64,000 nucleotides of DNA from Deltaproteobacteria bacterium (GCA_012517315.1 JAAYVE010000046.1:62001-126000); one strand, 5' to 3'; numbered from the stretch's first letter, positions 23,603 through 33,072 are shown. Notes: generated from the sequence alone by a model not told the origin. A program made the numbers and translations.

Positions 23603-24586
23603 ATGCAATGGCAAATGGCGTCGAGGGAGCAGTCCTGCCGCTGGAATAGTAAGGTGTCCTTTTTCCTGGTGCTCGTCATTGTTTTCCTGTGGGTGGGGGG
23701 GTGTGGTGAAAAGGAGGCCCCCGTCGAGGTGGATCTCACCCAGCGGGAGGACATCGGCTTCGAACAGGACCCCAACACGATCACTTACGCTTATCTTCCA
23801 CAGTACTTCCATCGCGTTGCTTTCGAGCGACACAATCCCATCATCGAGCACCTAAGAGGAGAGACGGGCCTTCCCATCCGGCAGGTTTTTCCCGACAGTT
23901 TCGACGATTTCATGAAGATGGTGGGGCAGGGGAAGATCGATGTCTTCTATTGCAACCCTTTCGTTTACGTTCGTGTCGCCGAGCGCTTCGGCAGCCAGGC
24001 CATCGCGCGCATCATCGAACTGGACGGCAGGGAGAGCTTTCGTGGCCAGGTGATCTGTCGTTCCGACAACAGGCAGATCCAGACCATCGAGGACTGCAGG
24101 GGAAAGCGTTGGGTCGCCGTGGATCCCTCTTCGGCCGGGGGGTATCTATACGCCCTGGGTCTTTTCTGGGATCACGGGATCCGCAAGGGAGACTTTGCGG
24201 AGATCGCTTTTGTGCCCGGGCCAGGCGGTCAGCAGGAGAAGGTGGTCTTTGCGGTGCTGTCGGGGCGCTATGACATCGGGTCCGTTCGTGAGGGAGCCTT
24301 GCAGCTTGTGGCGGACAAAGTGAACCTGAACGAGATCCGGATCATCGCCCACACTCCCTGGTATCCTGGGTGGATGTACGGGACCCGCCAAGGCCTCGAT
24401 GCCCGTATTGTCGGCTCCATCAGGGACGCGTTGCTCAAGCTGGACCAAGGGGATCCCCGATACAAGTCGATCTGCGATACGGCCCATTTCCTCCGGGTGA
24501 TTCCGGCCCGGGACAGCGATTTCGACCCCATCCGCGCGCTGGCCGTCAAAGTGGGAATCGACCTTAAGGGTGACAAGAGCCCATGA
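23603..24586 (+). CDS. PhnD-like periplasmic binding lipoprotein (sensor partner)
   Basis: A 327-residue protein of the phosphate/phosphite/phosphonate-binding PhnD family. A hydrophobic N-terminal segment ends in the lipobox-like LWVGGC, so the mature protein is probably an anchored lipoprotein with the Cys about 34 residues in. Family features: ITYAYLPQYFHRVAFERHNP, IDVFYCNPFVYVRVAERFG, a GKRWVAVDPSSAGGYLY segment and the RYDIGSVREGAL motif. No ABC permease or ATPase gene follows. Instead the stop overlaps the ATG of a histidine kinase (ATGA at 24583-24586). The protein therefore more likely feeds ligand information to that kinase than serves uptake. ATG 23603 and 23615 are both possible. 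The ligand is unknown. Confidence 0.8.
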   Translation: MQWQMASREQSCRWNSKVSFFLVLVIVFLWVGGCGEKEAPVEVDLTQREDIGFEQDPNTITYAYLPQYFHRVAFERHNPIIEHLRGETGLPIRQVFPDSFDDFMKMVGQGKIDVFYCNPFVYVRVAERFGSQAIARIIELDGRESFRGQVICRSDNRQIQTIEDCRGKRWVAVDPSSAGGYLYALGLFWDHGIRKGDFAEIAFVPGPGGQQEKVVFAVLSGRYDIGSVREGALQLVADKVNLNEIRIIAHTPWYPGWMYGTRQGLDARIVGSIRDALLKLDQGDPRYKSICDTAHFLRVIPARDSDFDPIRALAVKVGIDLKGDKSP

Positions 24587-26607
24587 GCATCAAGGTCAGC
24601 TTTCGAGCCAAGATTTCCCTGGCCATGATCGCCATTCTTCTCTTCCTAGGCGCATTGCTGGCTCTTATCGCCCAGGAGGTGGCTTCAGGTGCCCTCTATG
24701 ATGAGCACCGCAAACGGGGCGTCTCCATCGGTCTCAATGCGGCGGGGCGTGTGGCAGAACCTCTGCTGGCCATGGATTTCATCCGGATGAAGGACCTGGT
24801 GGATGAGATCCTGCGGACGAACGAGGACATCCAGTTCGCTTTCGTCCTGGGGCAAAATAACAAGCCCCTGGTCCACACCTTTTCTGGCGGCTTCCCGGTG
24901 AATCTCATCGGAGTCAACGACGTGTCGGGAGGCACAAGCCATAAGGTGCGTCTCCTGCGTATCCAGCAGGAACTGGTGTACGACTTCGCCGTGCCGGTCC
25001 TGGTGGGTAAGAACCGTCTGGGGACCGTCCGCATCGGGTTCTCACCCAAGCGAATCCAAAAGTCAGTAGAGCGTCTCATTTGGACGACCCTGCTCAGCAT
25101 CGGTGCGGCCATCGGTCTGGCGGCTCTCGTGGGGACCCTGCTGGCCCGCACGATTACCCGAAGGATCCAGCTTCTGCGGAAGTCCGCCGAAGAAATCGTC
25201 CGGGGGAACCTCAACATTCAGACCCTGCCGACTCCCCACCGTCAGTGCTGGGAGGTCATGGACTGTCGGAAAACCGGGTGCCCGGCATACGGGAACCTTG
25301 AACAACGCTGCTGGTACCTTGCGGGGACCCTTTGTCCCACTTGTGTAGCAGGGGAGTATGCGCAAAAAGTCAAAGCATGTCAGCGCTGCCAGGTATATCG
25401 CATGAATTCCGGAGATGAAATCCAGGACCTGGCTGAGTATTTTGACGTGATGGCCATGACCCTGCGCAGGCGGATGGAAGACCTGGAAAGGACCCAGCGT
25501 GACCTGCAGGACCAGCAGCAGATCCTGAGGAACATTTTTGATGTGACTCCCGACATGCTCTCCTTACAAGATCCCATGCTCCGCTACAGGGCCGTCAATC
25601 GGGCTTTCACCCAATTCTTCGATATCGAGGAGGGGGGAGTACCGGGGAAGACCGAGCTGGACATCCTCCCCAGGGAAATGGCTGCGGCCGAACACGAGGA
25701 GAATCTCATGGTTCTTGAAAAGGGGCGTCCCCTGGATGTGGAGCGGAAGTTCAGGGGAGTGCCGGGGGAACGCTGGTTTCACCTTTTGAAACGGCCGGTG
25801 ACGAATCCAGGCGGTGACGTGATCGGGCTTCTTTGCAGTGCGCGGGACATCACAGAATTCAAGACCCTTCAGGAACGCATGGTGCAATCCCAGAAAATGG
25901 AGTCCCTGGGCCAGTTGGCAGCCGGCGTTGCCCATGAACTCAACACCCCGCTGGGCATCATTCTTGGTTACACTCAGCTTCTCCTTCGCGATTTCGAACC
26001 CGGCTCCGACGAACACGATACCCTTCAGATCATGGAGAAGCACTGCCGCATTTGCAAGCGCATCGTTACGGACCTCCTGCGGTTTTCCAGAAACACGGAA
26101 ACCGACAAGCGCCCCCTGGACTTGAACGATCTGCTGGACCAGGTGCTCAAGGTGGTGGAGCATACCTTCAAGATGGAGCGCATCGTCCTTGAACGCTCCC
26201 TGGAGGAGGGGCTTCCGCCCATCTGCGCCGACGGGGAGAAACTGCAGCAGGTTTTCCTCAACCTCCTGAACAACGCCTACGACGCCATTGGTTCCGAAGG
26301 GAAGATCACGCTCACCACCCGCTATGAGCCCTCCTCAGGCGAAGTGGTGCTGTCCGTCAAGGATACCGGTTCGGGCATTCCCGAGGGTATTCGGCACCGG
26401 ATCTTCGACCCATTTTTCACGACCAAGGGGGTAGGCAAGGGCACGGGCCTGGGCTTGGCGGTCACTTTTGGCATTGTGAAGGATCACGGGGGTTCCATCG
26501 AAATGGAGAGCAAGACCTCGGAAGAAGCGGCCGGCGATCCCGAAAACCCTGAGGGCAGCCGGGGGACGACGTTCACTTTGCGTTTTCCCGCCTATCGTTC
26601 CCAGTGA
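24583..26607 (+). CDS. Membrane histidine kinase with HAMP, two-CW Cys domain and PAS
   Basis: A 674-residue sensor kinase. The order is: transmembrane helix at about 11-30; periplasmic domain 31-165; second transmembrane helix at about 168-188; HAMP from about 190; a cysteine-rich 'two-CW' domain at about 222-270 ([17 protein letters not shown], then [13 protein letters not shown] and CQRCQVY); PAS 312-425; HisKA with the phospho-accepting His451 ([11 protein letters not shown]); HATPase from about 545 ([24 protein letters not shown]). It should autophosphorylate and pass phosphate to the adjacent receiver. The Cys domain could bind a metal or sense redox state. It overlaps the PhnD-like gene by four bases and leads into the receiver gene, so sensor, kinase and regulator form one unit. 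Confidence 0.88.
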   Translation: MSIKVSFRAKISLAMIAILLFLGALLALIAQEVASGALYDEHRKRGVSIGLNAAGRVAEPLLAMDFIRMKDLVDEILRTNEDIQFAFVLGQNNKPLVHTFSGGFPVNLIGVNDVSGGTSHKVRLLRIQQELVYDFAVPVLVGKNRLGTVRIGFSPKRIQKSVERLIWTTLLSIGAAIGLAALVGTLLARTITRRIQLLRKSAEEIVRGNLNIQTLPTPHRQCWEVMDCRKTGCPAYGNLEQRCWYLAGTLCPTCVAGEYAQKVKACQRCQVYRMNSGDEIQDLAEYFDVMAMTLRRRMEDLERTQRDLQDQQQILRNIFDVTPDMLSLQDPMLRYRAVNRAFTQFFDIEEGGVPGKTELDILPREMAAAEHEENLMVLEKGRPLDVERKFRGVPGERWFHLLKRPVTNPGGDVIGLLCSARDITEFKTLQERMVQSQKMESLGQLAAGVAHELNTPLGIILGYTQLLLRDFEPGSDEHDTLQIMEKHCRICKRIVTDLLRFSRNTETDKRPLDLNDLLDQVLKVVEHTFKMERIVLERSLEEGLPPICADGEKLQQVFLNLLNNAYDAIGSEGKITLTTRYEPSSGEVVLSVKDTGSGIPEGIRHRIFDPFFTTKGVGKGTGLGLAVTFGIVKDHGGSIEMESKTSEEAAGDPENPEGSRGTTFTLRFPAYRSQ

Positions 26608-26649
26608 TGGGATTTGGGCAGCGATTTCACAGAAGGGGAGGAGTTTTCC

Positions 26650-27015
26650 ATGGCCAATATTCTTGTGCTTGACGACGAAGTGGATGCAGTGGTTCTCATC
26701 CGCAAGGTCCTGAGGAAGAAAGGGCATGAAGTGCATGCGTTCTCGGAAGAGGAGGAGGCGCTCAAGTTTGCCCGATCAAACCCGCTGGATCTCGCCATAC
26801 TGGATATGAAACTGAAAAAAATGAGCGGCATCCAGGTCCTGGAGGAGCTTCGCAGGGTCAATCCAGGGATATCGGCCATGATGTTGACGGGATATCCCAC
26901 CGTCGAGACGGCAAAGGAGGCGGTGAGACTCGGGGCTGCCCAGTATTGTGTCAAACCCATCGAAATCGATGAACTGGAGGAAAAGGTGGCCGAAGTCCTT
27001 GCTTCCAGGGGATGA
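26650..27015 (+). CDS. Single-domain response regulator
   Basis: A 121-residue CheY-like receiver with no output domain. The acidic pair DDE is near residues 8-10, the phospho-acceptor Asp is in LDLAILDMKLKKMSG, the conserved Thr in MMLTGYP and the Lys in YCVKPIE. ATG 26650 is chosen because GGGGAGGAG precedes it; the frame is open 36 bases further up. Its stop overlaps the ATG of the 1259-residue fusion protein (27012-27015), so translation is probably coupled. The regulator presumably acts by protein contact, most simply with that fusion protein. Confidence 0.88.
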   Translation: MANILVLDDEVDAVVLIRKVLRKKGHEVHAFSEEEEALKFARSNPLDLAILDMKLKKMSGIQVLEELRRVNPGISAMMLTGYPTVETAKEAVRLGAAQYCVKPIEIDELEEKVAEVLASRG

Positions 27016-30000
27016 GAGGATCCCTTATGGCTTTCTTTTCATTTCTCAAGTCACTTGCCTATCGGGTTTTCGCCCCTGCCTCGGGAGTCCGAAGGCGATA
27101 CGCGGCATTCAAGGAGTTGCTGGAACACGACCAGGTTTGCCATGCCCGCATGACACGGCTGGAGATGATTCATCACGACCGGCGGCCCGTGGACTTCTCC
27201 GCAGTGAAACGCAACTGTGAGGAGATGCTGCGGGCCCTGGGAAGGATGGTGGCTTTGCTGGAACTCATGGCCCCCGGTCGCTACCCCGGCCTCAGGGATT
27301 CCGTCAGGGCCATCGAAGATCGGATCGCCGAGCTTCTCCGCTTGAGAGAAGTCGAGACCGCGCCACCCTTTGTCCTCACGCTGGAGGAGGTGTTCTCATC
27401 CACGGACATGCTGGTGGGGGGAAAAGCGAGAAATCTGGGAGTGGTCCGGCGTGAACTGGGCCTGCCGGTGCCGAAGGGTTTCGTCATCACGACCAGGGCC
27501 TTTGAGCGCTTTGTTCAAGCCAACGGTCTGCGGCAAAAGATTGATGACGCCCTTTCCAATATGGATGGTCGTTCCGTCGTTTCCGTTGAGACTGCCTCCA
27601 AGGAAATCACCTCCTTGATCCTTCAGTCCCCCATGCCTTCCGACGTGGAAACAGCCATTGTGGAAGCCTATGACCGGCTCTTGGAGGGTGTGCCTTGCGC
27701 AGTGCGCAGCAGTGCCGCCGCGGAGGATTCCTCCATATCGTTCGCGGGCATTTACAAGTCCGTCCTGGGTGCCCGGAAGGATAGTATTTGCAGCGCATAC
27801 AAAGAGGTCGTCGCCAGCAAGTATTCGGCTTCCGCGCTTTCTTACCGGATCCACCACGGTCTTCTGGATGAGGAAACCCCCATGGCGGCACTGGTTCTCG
27901 GGATGGTGGACGCCCGGGCAAGCGGGATCATCTATACCGCCGACCCTCTGGAGGGGGCGGAGGACCGCATCGTTGTTTACGCGGTGAAAGGTCTTGGCGA
28001 GTCTTTGGTGGGGGGGGTCGCAGCCCCCGATGTCTTTGAGGTTTCCAAGGGGGACCCTGAAAACGTTGCTTCCGTATGCCGGCTGAGGAGTTCTGACAAC
28101 GTGTGTCACCCGAGGAAGGGGACTGCCGGGGATAATACACCACTCTTGTCCCAGGAAGAACCGCTTCCCGTGGGCGAGGAGGTGGCCATTCAACTGGCCA
28201 GGTGGGGCCTGGACCTCGAGTCCTTCTTCGGGTATCCCCTGGATGTGGAATGGTGCCAGGACCGGGGCGGGTCTCTATTTCTTCTCCAGGCCCGTCCCCT
28301 CGGGATCCAGAAGCCCCCGGAAGGGCTCTCCCGTGGCGATGAAGTCGATGTGGCGAATTCCGTCCTCTTCTCCGCAGGTGAGCGGGCATCGTCAGGGGTC
28401 GGCTGCGGGACCGTGTTTAAGGTTCTCAACCCCTCCCAACTGGATAAGGTTCCGCCGGGAAGCGTGCTCGTTGCTCCCACGACTTCACCCACCCTGGTCC
28501 AGGTCCTGGAACGGGTGAAAGCGGTGGTGACCGACACGGGCTCGGTTGCAGGTCACCTGGCATCAGTGGCCCGGGAATGGGGAATTCCCGCCCTTGTCAA
28601 CACGCACATCGCAACAGAGGTCTTGAACACTGGGGCAGTGGTCACCGTCGACGCCGACGGGCAGCGGGTCCTGGAAGGGGTTGCCGAGGCTCTTCTGAAG
28701 GCCCGGGAGAGTTCAGGACCAGCCGGGGAGAGGGAAGAAAGCCCTTTCCGCATGCGCCTGCGCCGAATCCTTGAGCACGTGTCGCGCCTCAGTCTCACCG
28801 ATCCCAAGGCACCGAATTTCGTTCCCGAGGCATGCAGAACCGTGCACGACGTGCTCCGCTTTGTTCATGAAAAGGCGGTTGCGGAGATGTTTTCCCTGGG
28901 GGAGGCCCCGGGGAGGCGTATGCGCGAGGCGAAGAGGCTTTCCTGCAACATCCCCCTGGTCCTTTACGCCGTGGATCTTGGAGACGGGTTTGCCTCCAGC
29001 GCGATCTTCCACAGGGAAATCGGCCCGGAGCAAATCACCAGCATACCTTTCCAGTTCCTATGGCAAGGCATGACCGAATGGCCCGAAGAATGGGACACGG
29101 GGCGGGTTCATGTGGACTGGGCCAACCTGGAACGCATGACGAGCGGAGAAGGGATCGTCAGTCTGGATTCCAAGCTTTTGGCGAGTTTCGCCCTGGTTTC
29201 CCGGGACTACCTGAACCTCAACGTGCGTTTCGGTTTCCATTTTACCGTGCTGGATACCCTGTGTTCGCGTGTGGACGCGGAGAACTACATCAGCATGCGT
29301 TTTGAAGGGGGAGGGGGGACCGAAGAAGGGCGTTCCCTGAGGGCCCATTTCATCCAAAAGATCCTGGAAAAACAAGGTTTTCAGGTTTTGGTGGAGGGGG
29401 ATTCCATCACGGCCTCCGTTGCGCGGATTCCCCTAAGGGATTGCCAGGATAAGCTGGAACTCATGGGGCGGCTCCTCTCCGTGACGCGGCTATTGGACAT
29501 GAGGCTCACCCGTGAAGAGCAGGTGGACGGGATGGTGGCCGATTTCGAGGCGCGGAGTTCCCAGTCCCGCTCCCATAGGAAGCGGTCCACAAGAGGTCCC
29601 GGAGGTGTGGACGATTCTACCGCAGTTGAGGAGGAACCCACCGGCTATGCCCTCACGTGGATCACACAACGCCTGGCCGTAGGGCATGCACCCACCTCTT
29701 ACGAGGATTTGGAGAGCATCAGGGAGCAGGGAATCGATGCCGTCGTCAACCTCTGCGGGGAGTACTGCGATCTCCACCAGATCGAAAAGGACTATGGTTT
29801 CGAGGTCCTCTACCTTCCCATACCCGACGACGAAGCGCCGGACATGGAAAAGGTTGAAAGGGCTCTGGCGTGGCTTGATGAGGCCGTTTACCTCGGAAAG
29901 CGGGTACTCATCCACTGCAGGCTGGGCATTGGCAGAACAGGCACGTTCATCCGTTCGTACCTGTTGCGGAGGGGGTTCGGGCCCAAGCTCACGGAAGAAA

Positions 30001-30791
30001 AGCTCCAGAAGATCCGCTCCCACCCGACAAGTTTTAACCAATGGAGATTCCTTAGAAAATATGGAAAGAAAGAGGGCCGCCTAACCATTCGGGAACCCTC
30101 CCTGGAAGGGGAGAATCCTGTGGATCTGGATCCCTTCTTTGCTGAATACGAAAATTTGTGCCGTGCTGCGGACCAGGCGTTTCAATCCATGGAAAATTCG
30201 GGACTCGTGATGGAAAGCTGTGGCAGAGACCATGATCTGTGTTGCATGGAGCCGTTCACCGTTCAATTGGTGGAGGCGGTCTATCTTTACCATCACATGA
30301 ACAGGGAGCTTCCGCGGGAGATGCGTCTTCGGGCCATCGAGCAGGCCAGGGCAATGGACAGGATCCTGCGTGCGCGAAAAGGGGTGGGGGAAGAAGTGGT
30401 GGTTGCCCCGAGCATCGCCCCTGGGGGGCAGTCGAGGTCGGTGGGAACAGGGGAGGCACCTTCAGAGGGATTCAAGTGTCCACTTAGTTTCGACGGCAAA
30501 TGCATTCTCTATGATCAACGGCCGATCCGCTGCAGAGCATTCGACCTGGCGCGTACACCCGTAGGAGGAAAGGAGGGGGAGGAAAAGGGCGAAGGGGGTC
30601 CGGAAGCGGTTTTTCCCATGGATCAGGCCAGAAAGGAACTCTACGAAATTTCCCGCAGGCTCTTTCTGGGCCTGAACGGCATGTTCCTCGAAGGTCGCAG
30701 CCTCCTCTTTTCCGTGCCTCACGTCGTTTCGGGGAGGTTCATCCAGGACTATTTCACGGTACTCGCCGGAATGGGCAGAGAGCAAGCCTGA
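27012..30791 (+). CDS. PEP-synthase-like phosphotransferase / Cys-phosphatase / YkgJ-like triple fusion
   Basis: A 1259-residue soluble protein with at least three recognisable parts. Residues 1-110 are helical. About 118-430 is a PPDK/PEP-synthase ATP-grasp domain (VGGKARNLG, VPCAVRSSAAAEDS, FLLQARPL). About 480-560 is the swivelling phosphohistidine domain, with His515 in TDTGSVAGHLASVAREWGIP. Residues 600-840 are not the expected PEP/pyruvate barrel and are unassigned. After a Ser/Arg linker, about 877-1020 is a dual-specificity-type phosphatase with the loop HCRLGIGRTG (Cys969, Arg975). About 1066-1180 resembles the YkgJ zinc/iron-chelating family (CGRDHDLCC, CPLSFDGKCILYDQRP, RCRAF). It could phosphorylate a target by way of His515 and remove phosphate with the phosphatase domain; the target is unknown. 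Its ATG overlaps the receiver stop; ATG 27027 is an alternative start. Confidence 0.8.
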   Translation: MRGSLMAFFSFLKSLAYRVFAPASGVRRRYAAFKELLEHDQVCHARMTRLEMIHHDRRPVDFSAVKRNCEEMLRALGRMVALLELMAPGRYPGLRDSVRAIEDRIAELLRLREVETAPPFVLTLEEVFSSTDMLVGGKARNLGVVRRELGLPVPKGFVITTRAFERFVQANGLRQKIDDALSNMDGRSVVSVETASKEITSLILQSPMPSDVETAIVEAYDRLLEGVPCAVRSSAAAEDSSISFAGIYKSVLGARKDSICSAYKEVVASKYSASALSYRIHHGLLDEETPMAALVLGMVDARASGIIYTADPLEGAEDRIVVYAVKGLGESLVGGVAAPDVFEVSKGDPENVASVCRLRSSDNVCHPRKGTAGDNTPLLSQEEPLPVGEEVAIQLARWGLDLESFFGYPLDVEWCQDRGGSLFLLQARPLGIQKPPEGLSRGDEVDVANSVLFSAGERASSGVGCGTVFKVLNPSQLDKVPPGSVLVAPTTSPTLVQVLERVKAVVTDTGSVAGHLASVAREWGIPALVNTHIATEVLNTGAVVTVDADGQRVLEGVAEALLKARESSGPAGEREESPFRMRLRRILEHVSRLSLTDPKAPNFVPEACRTVHDVLRFVHEKAVAEMFSLGEAPGRRMREAKRLSCNIPLVLYAVDLGDGFASSAIFHREIGPEQITSIPFQFLWQGMTEWPEEWDTGRVHVDWANLERMTSGEGIVSLDSKLLASFALVSRDYLNLNVRFGFHFTVLDTLCSRVDAENYISMRFEGGGGTEEGRSLRAHFIQKILEKQGFQVLVEGDSITASVARIPLRDCQDKLELMGRLLSVTRLLDMRLTREEQVDGMVADFEARSSQSRSHRKRSTRGPGGVDDSTAVEEEPTGYALTWITQRLAVGHAPTSYEDLESIREQGIDAVVNLCGEYCDLHQIEKDYGFEVLYLPIPDDEAPDMEKVERALAWLDEAVYLGKRVLIHCRLGIGRTGTFIRSYLLRRGFGPKLTEEKLQKIRSHPTSFNQWRFLRKYGKKEGRLTIREPSLEGENPVDLDPFFAEYENLCRAADQAFQSMENSGLVMESCGRDHDLCCMEPFTVQLVEAVYLYHHMNRELPREMRLRAIEQARAMDRILRARKGVGEEVVVAPSIAPGGQSRSVGTGEAPSEGFKCPLSFDGKCILYDQRPIRCRAFDLARTPVGGKEGEEKGEGGPEAVFPMDQARKELYEISRRLFLGLNGMFLEGRSLLFSVPHVVSGRFIQDYFTVLAGMGREQA

Positions 30792-30812
30792 GGGAGACAC
30801 CCTCCACTCAGG
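30787..30812. terminator. Possible bidirectional terminator hairpin
   Basis: CCTGAG and CTCAGG flank a GGAG/CTCC inner stem, right at the stop of the fusion gene and just before the converging cheX-like gene. There is no T-run, so factor-independent termination would be weak. Confidence 0.35.
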
Positions 30813-30820
30813 ATTCATGC

Positions 30821-31288
30821 CTACTCGCGGAAAGTGATCTCTACGGTGAAACGCCCCGAGGCGGTGGTGAACGGGATGGCGAGGCGGGGGCCGCTGTGGG
30901 GGTGGTTGATGCGATGGTTATTGCCGGCAACAATGGTGGGGATGCCCGCCTGGAGCACGATGGACTTTTCAGCAATCCGCCTGCGGGCGTCGCCGCAGAT
31001 GACATTGGTCAGTTCGCCGACGGCATCCTTCACATCGGTGTTGATTTCCGTTACCGGCTCCCCAAACAGATTGGAGACAATCGCCTTAATACAGGACTCT
31101 TCAAAAGAGAGGGCCATGCTTCCTTCCTCTGCCCCAGAAATGTCGATCACCGCAGAAATGTCTCCAAGGGCCCGATCGTCCGCTTTCAAGAAAGGTTTTC
31201 CCGGCTCAGAATCCACTCTCGCCATGGTCTTGATGACGTGTACGGCAGCGGCGAGGAAAGAATTGATGATCCTGACGTCAAAGGCCAT
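30821..31288 (-). CDS. cheX: CheX-like CheY-P phosphatase
   Basis: A 155-residue CheX/CheC-type protein. It begins FDVRIINSFLAAAVHVIKTM, carries the acidic ISAVIDISGAEEGSMALSFE region, and the catalytic E-x-x-N motif appears in VGELTNVICGDARRRI. The C-terminal strand has a conserved-looking PFTTASGRFTVEI. CheX removes phosphate from CheY-like receivers. The ATG is the complement of 31286-31288; the frame is open upstream for 26 codons without homology. It stands alone and converges on the phosphotransferase fusion. A target among the many receivers in this window is possible, but no chemotaxis genes are nearby. Confidence 0.85.
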   Translation of the reverse strand: MAFDVRIINSFLAAAVHVIKTMARVDSEPGKPFLKADDRALGDISAVIDISGAEEGSMALSFEESCIKAIVSNLFGEPVTEINTDVKDAVGELTNVICGDARRRIAEKSIVLQAGIPTIVAGNNHRINHPHSGPRLAIPFTTASGRFTVEITFRE

Positions 31289-31472
31289 GGGACATGGATC
31301 CTCTTGATTTCGATGAAAAAGTGGAGCCAAAACCATCTCGGGTGGCACGGTGAGTAAATACGCCACTTATCGATTCAAAGCAAGTCGTAACAAAAGCGTG
31401 GAAGCATTTCCCCGCGCCGTGGTGCGTCGCTCTCCCGGTCGATGGGCTTCTGATCAAAGAAAGATCCCGTTC

Positions 31473-32402
31473 ATGCTTTCCTTTCTTCCCGGTCCTGTCC
31501 GCGGTGCTCTCACGTTGCTGATCATTGGGCTGAGCACCCTGGTTTGCATCCTGGTCCTCTACACGATTGCCGCCCTGAAGTTGCTCCTGCCCTTCAACGG
31601 CGCCAGGCGGATCTTCAACCCGATCCTCACCCGAACCGCCGGTGTTTGGGTCTCTTTGAACAATTGCCTATTTCCCCTGATGCACAGAATGCGATGGGAT
31701 ATCAACGGAGTGGAGAATCTACGCCGAGATCGGTGGTATCTCGTCTGTTGCAACCACCAGTCGGGAGCGGATATCCCGGTGCTCCAGAAGGTCTTTCACC
31801 GCCGTATTCCCTTCATTCGTTTCTTCATCAAGAGGCAGCTCCTTTGGATGCCCTTCCTGGGGCTTGCATGGAAGATTCTGGATTATCCGTTTGTGAATCG
31901 TCATTCCCAGGAGTATCTGCAGAGGCATCCACACCGTAGGGAAGAGGACCTGGCAACGATCCGGAAAGCATGCGCCCGGTTCAAGGACGCACCCACCAGT
32001 ATACTGAACTTTGCGGAAGGGACCCGGCTCACGCGTGTAAAACAGATTGAGCAGGGTTCTCCGTACCTGCACCTGCTGAGGCCTAAGGCAGGGGGCATGG
32101 CCCTAGCCCTGGCCTCCATGGGAGAGATGTTCTCCGCCATTCTGGACGTGACCATCCTCTATCCCCATCGTGTCCCCCGATTGTGGGATCTGCTTTGCGG
32201 CCGTGTTGAGCGGGTGGTGGTTCACGTTCGCCATCGGCCTGTTCCTGGCGAGTTCCTCTCCGGTGACTACGCAGGCGACCCGCAGTTCAGAGAGCGTTTC
32301 AAGAAGTGGTTGAATGAGTTGTGGCGCCAAAAGGACGATCTCATGGGCGTGATCCTGGACGATGAAAAAAAGCGGACGAGAGGCGGTGAAAACCATGCAT
32401 AA
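31473..32402 (+). CDS. YihG-type 1-acylglycerol-3-phosphate acyltransferase-like membrane protein
   Basis: A 309-residue PlsC-superfamily acyltransferase resembling E. coli YihG. An N-terminal membrane helix (LTLLIIGLSTLVCILVLY) is followed by the catalytic motif NHQSGADI (H-x4-D), RQLLWMPFLGLAWKILDYPF, the NFAEGTRLT phosphate-binding motif and a C-terminal KKWLNELWRQKDDL segment typical of the family. These enzymes acylate lysophosphatidic acid or other lysolipids at the inner membrane. ATG 31473 matches the YihG start; the frame is open to 31350 but without homology. The end overlaps the start of a small Cys protein gene by eight bases. Confidence 0.85.
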   Translation: MLSFLPGPVRGALTLLIIGLSTLVCILVLYTIAALKLLLPFNGARRIFNPILTRTAGVWVSLNNCLFPLMHRMRWDINGVENLRRDRWYLVCCNHQSGADIPVLQKVFHRRIPFIRFFIKRQLLWMPFLGLAWKILDYPFVNRHSQEYLQRHPHRREEDLATIRKACARFKDAPTSILNFAEGTRLTRVKQIEQGSPYLHLLRPKAGGMALALASMGEMFSAILDVTILYPHRVPRLWDLLCGRVERVVVHVRHRPVPGEFLSGDYAGDPQFRERFKKWLNELWRQKDDLMGVILDDEKKRTRGGENHA

Positions 32403-32589
32403 GAAATATCATCTTTGCGGTTATCCGGTGGAATGCGCCGAAAGCGGTGGAGAGAACGCAGAGCCGGCGGCGTTTTTTGACGGGCTCAGATCCGGCGAGC
32501 CGCTGAGTCTTTGCCCCGCATGCGGAGTGCCCCTGAGGATGGAAGATCTCCAGGACTACTGGGACGACCTTGAAATGGAACTCCACTGA
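32395..32589 (+). CDS. Small cysteine-containing protein (possible zinc ribbon)
   Basis: A 64-residue acidic protein beginning MHKKYHLCGYPVECAE and containing SLCPACGVPL, so CxxxxxC and CPxC pairs could bind zinc. It ends in an acidic helix (LQDYWDDLEMEL). It overlaps the acyltransferase gene by eight bases with GAGGCGG upstream of ATG 32395, suggesting coupled translation. No family recognised. Confidence 0.55.
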   Translation: MHKKYHLCGYPVECAESGGENAEPAAFFDGLRSGEPLSLCPACGVPLRMEDLQDYWDDLEMELH

Positions 32590-33072
32590 TGGGACGGCCG
32601 AAGTGAAGAACGAATCTGTCGGAACTAATGTGGGATCCCACGGTTCGTCCCTCGATTCCATCATTCTTGGGGGCAATCGCTTCTTCATTGCTTGCTGCAG
32701 GGCTCATGACCCGGTCCGTCAAGCCTCCCGTGGTTCGTCCCCGCCCGGAAATCCTTTTTTGCCCTACGTCCACTGCGGGGTCCACGGCGGTGGGACAAAA
32801 GGAAACAGGGGAGGCCGATCCATTCACGTGAAAGAAAGATGGAAAGTCCGCTCCTTGTGTCCCCGGTGAAACTCCTCGCCATTGTCTTACCCGGATGTTG
32901 CCAACACATCGATCCGCTGGAAAAAGGTCTCATAATCTGAATCCCTTGTGCCGTTATTAGAGGGGAGAAGGGGGCGGTTGATTCCCAGTCGTCCGCTTGT
33001 GTTTCTGGCGGATTCATCTCCCGTTGCCGCATCTGCGGCGCAGCGGTCAATGTGATTCACTGAAAAAAAAGA
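32590..33072. other. No gene seen
   Basis: About 480 bases upstream of the HEAT-repeat gene. Short open frames (for example 32628-32831) show no coding signs. No clear promoter pair or riboswitch-like fold was recognised. Confidence 0.4.
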
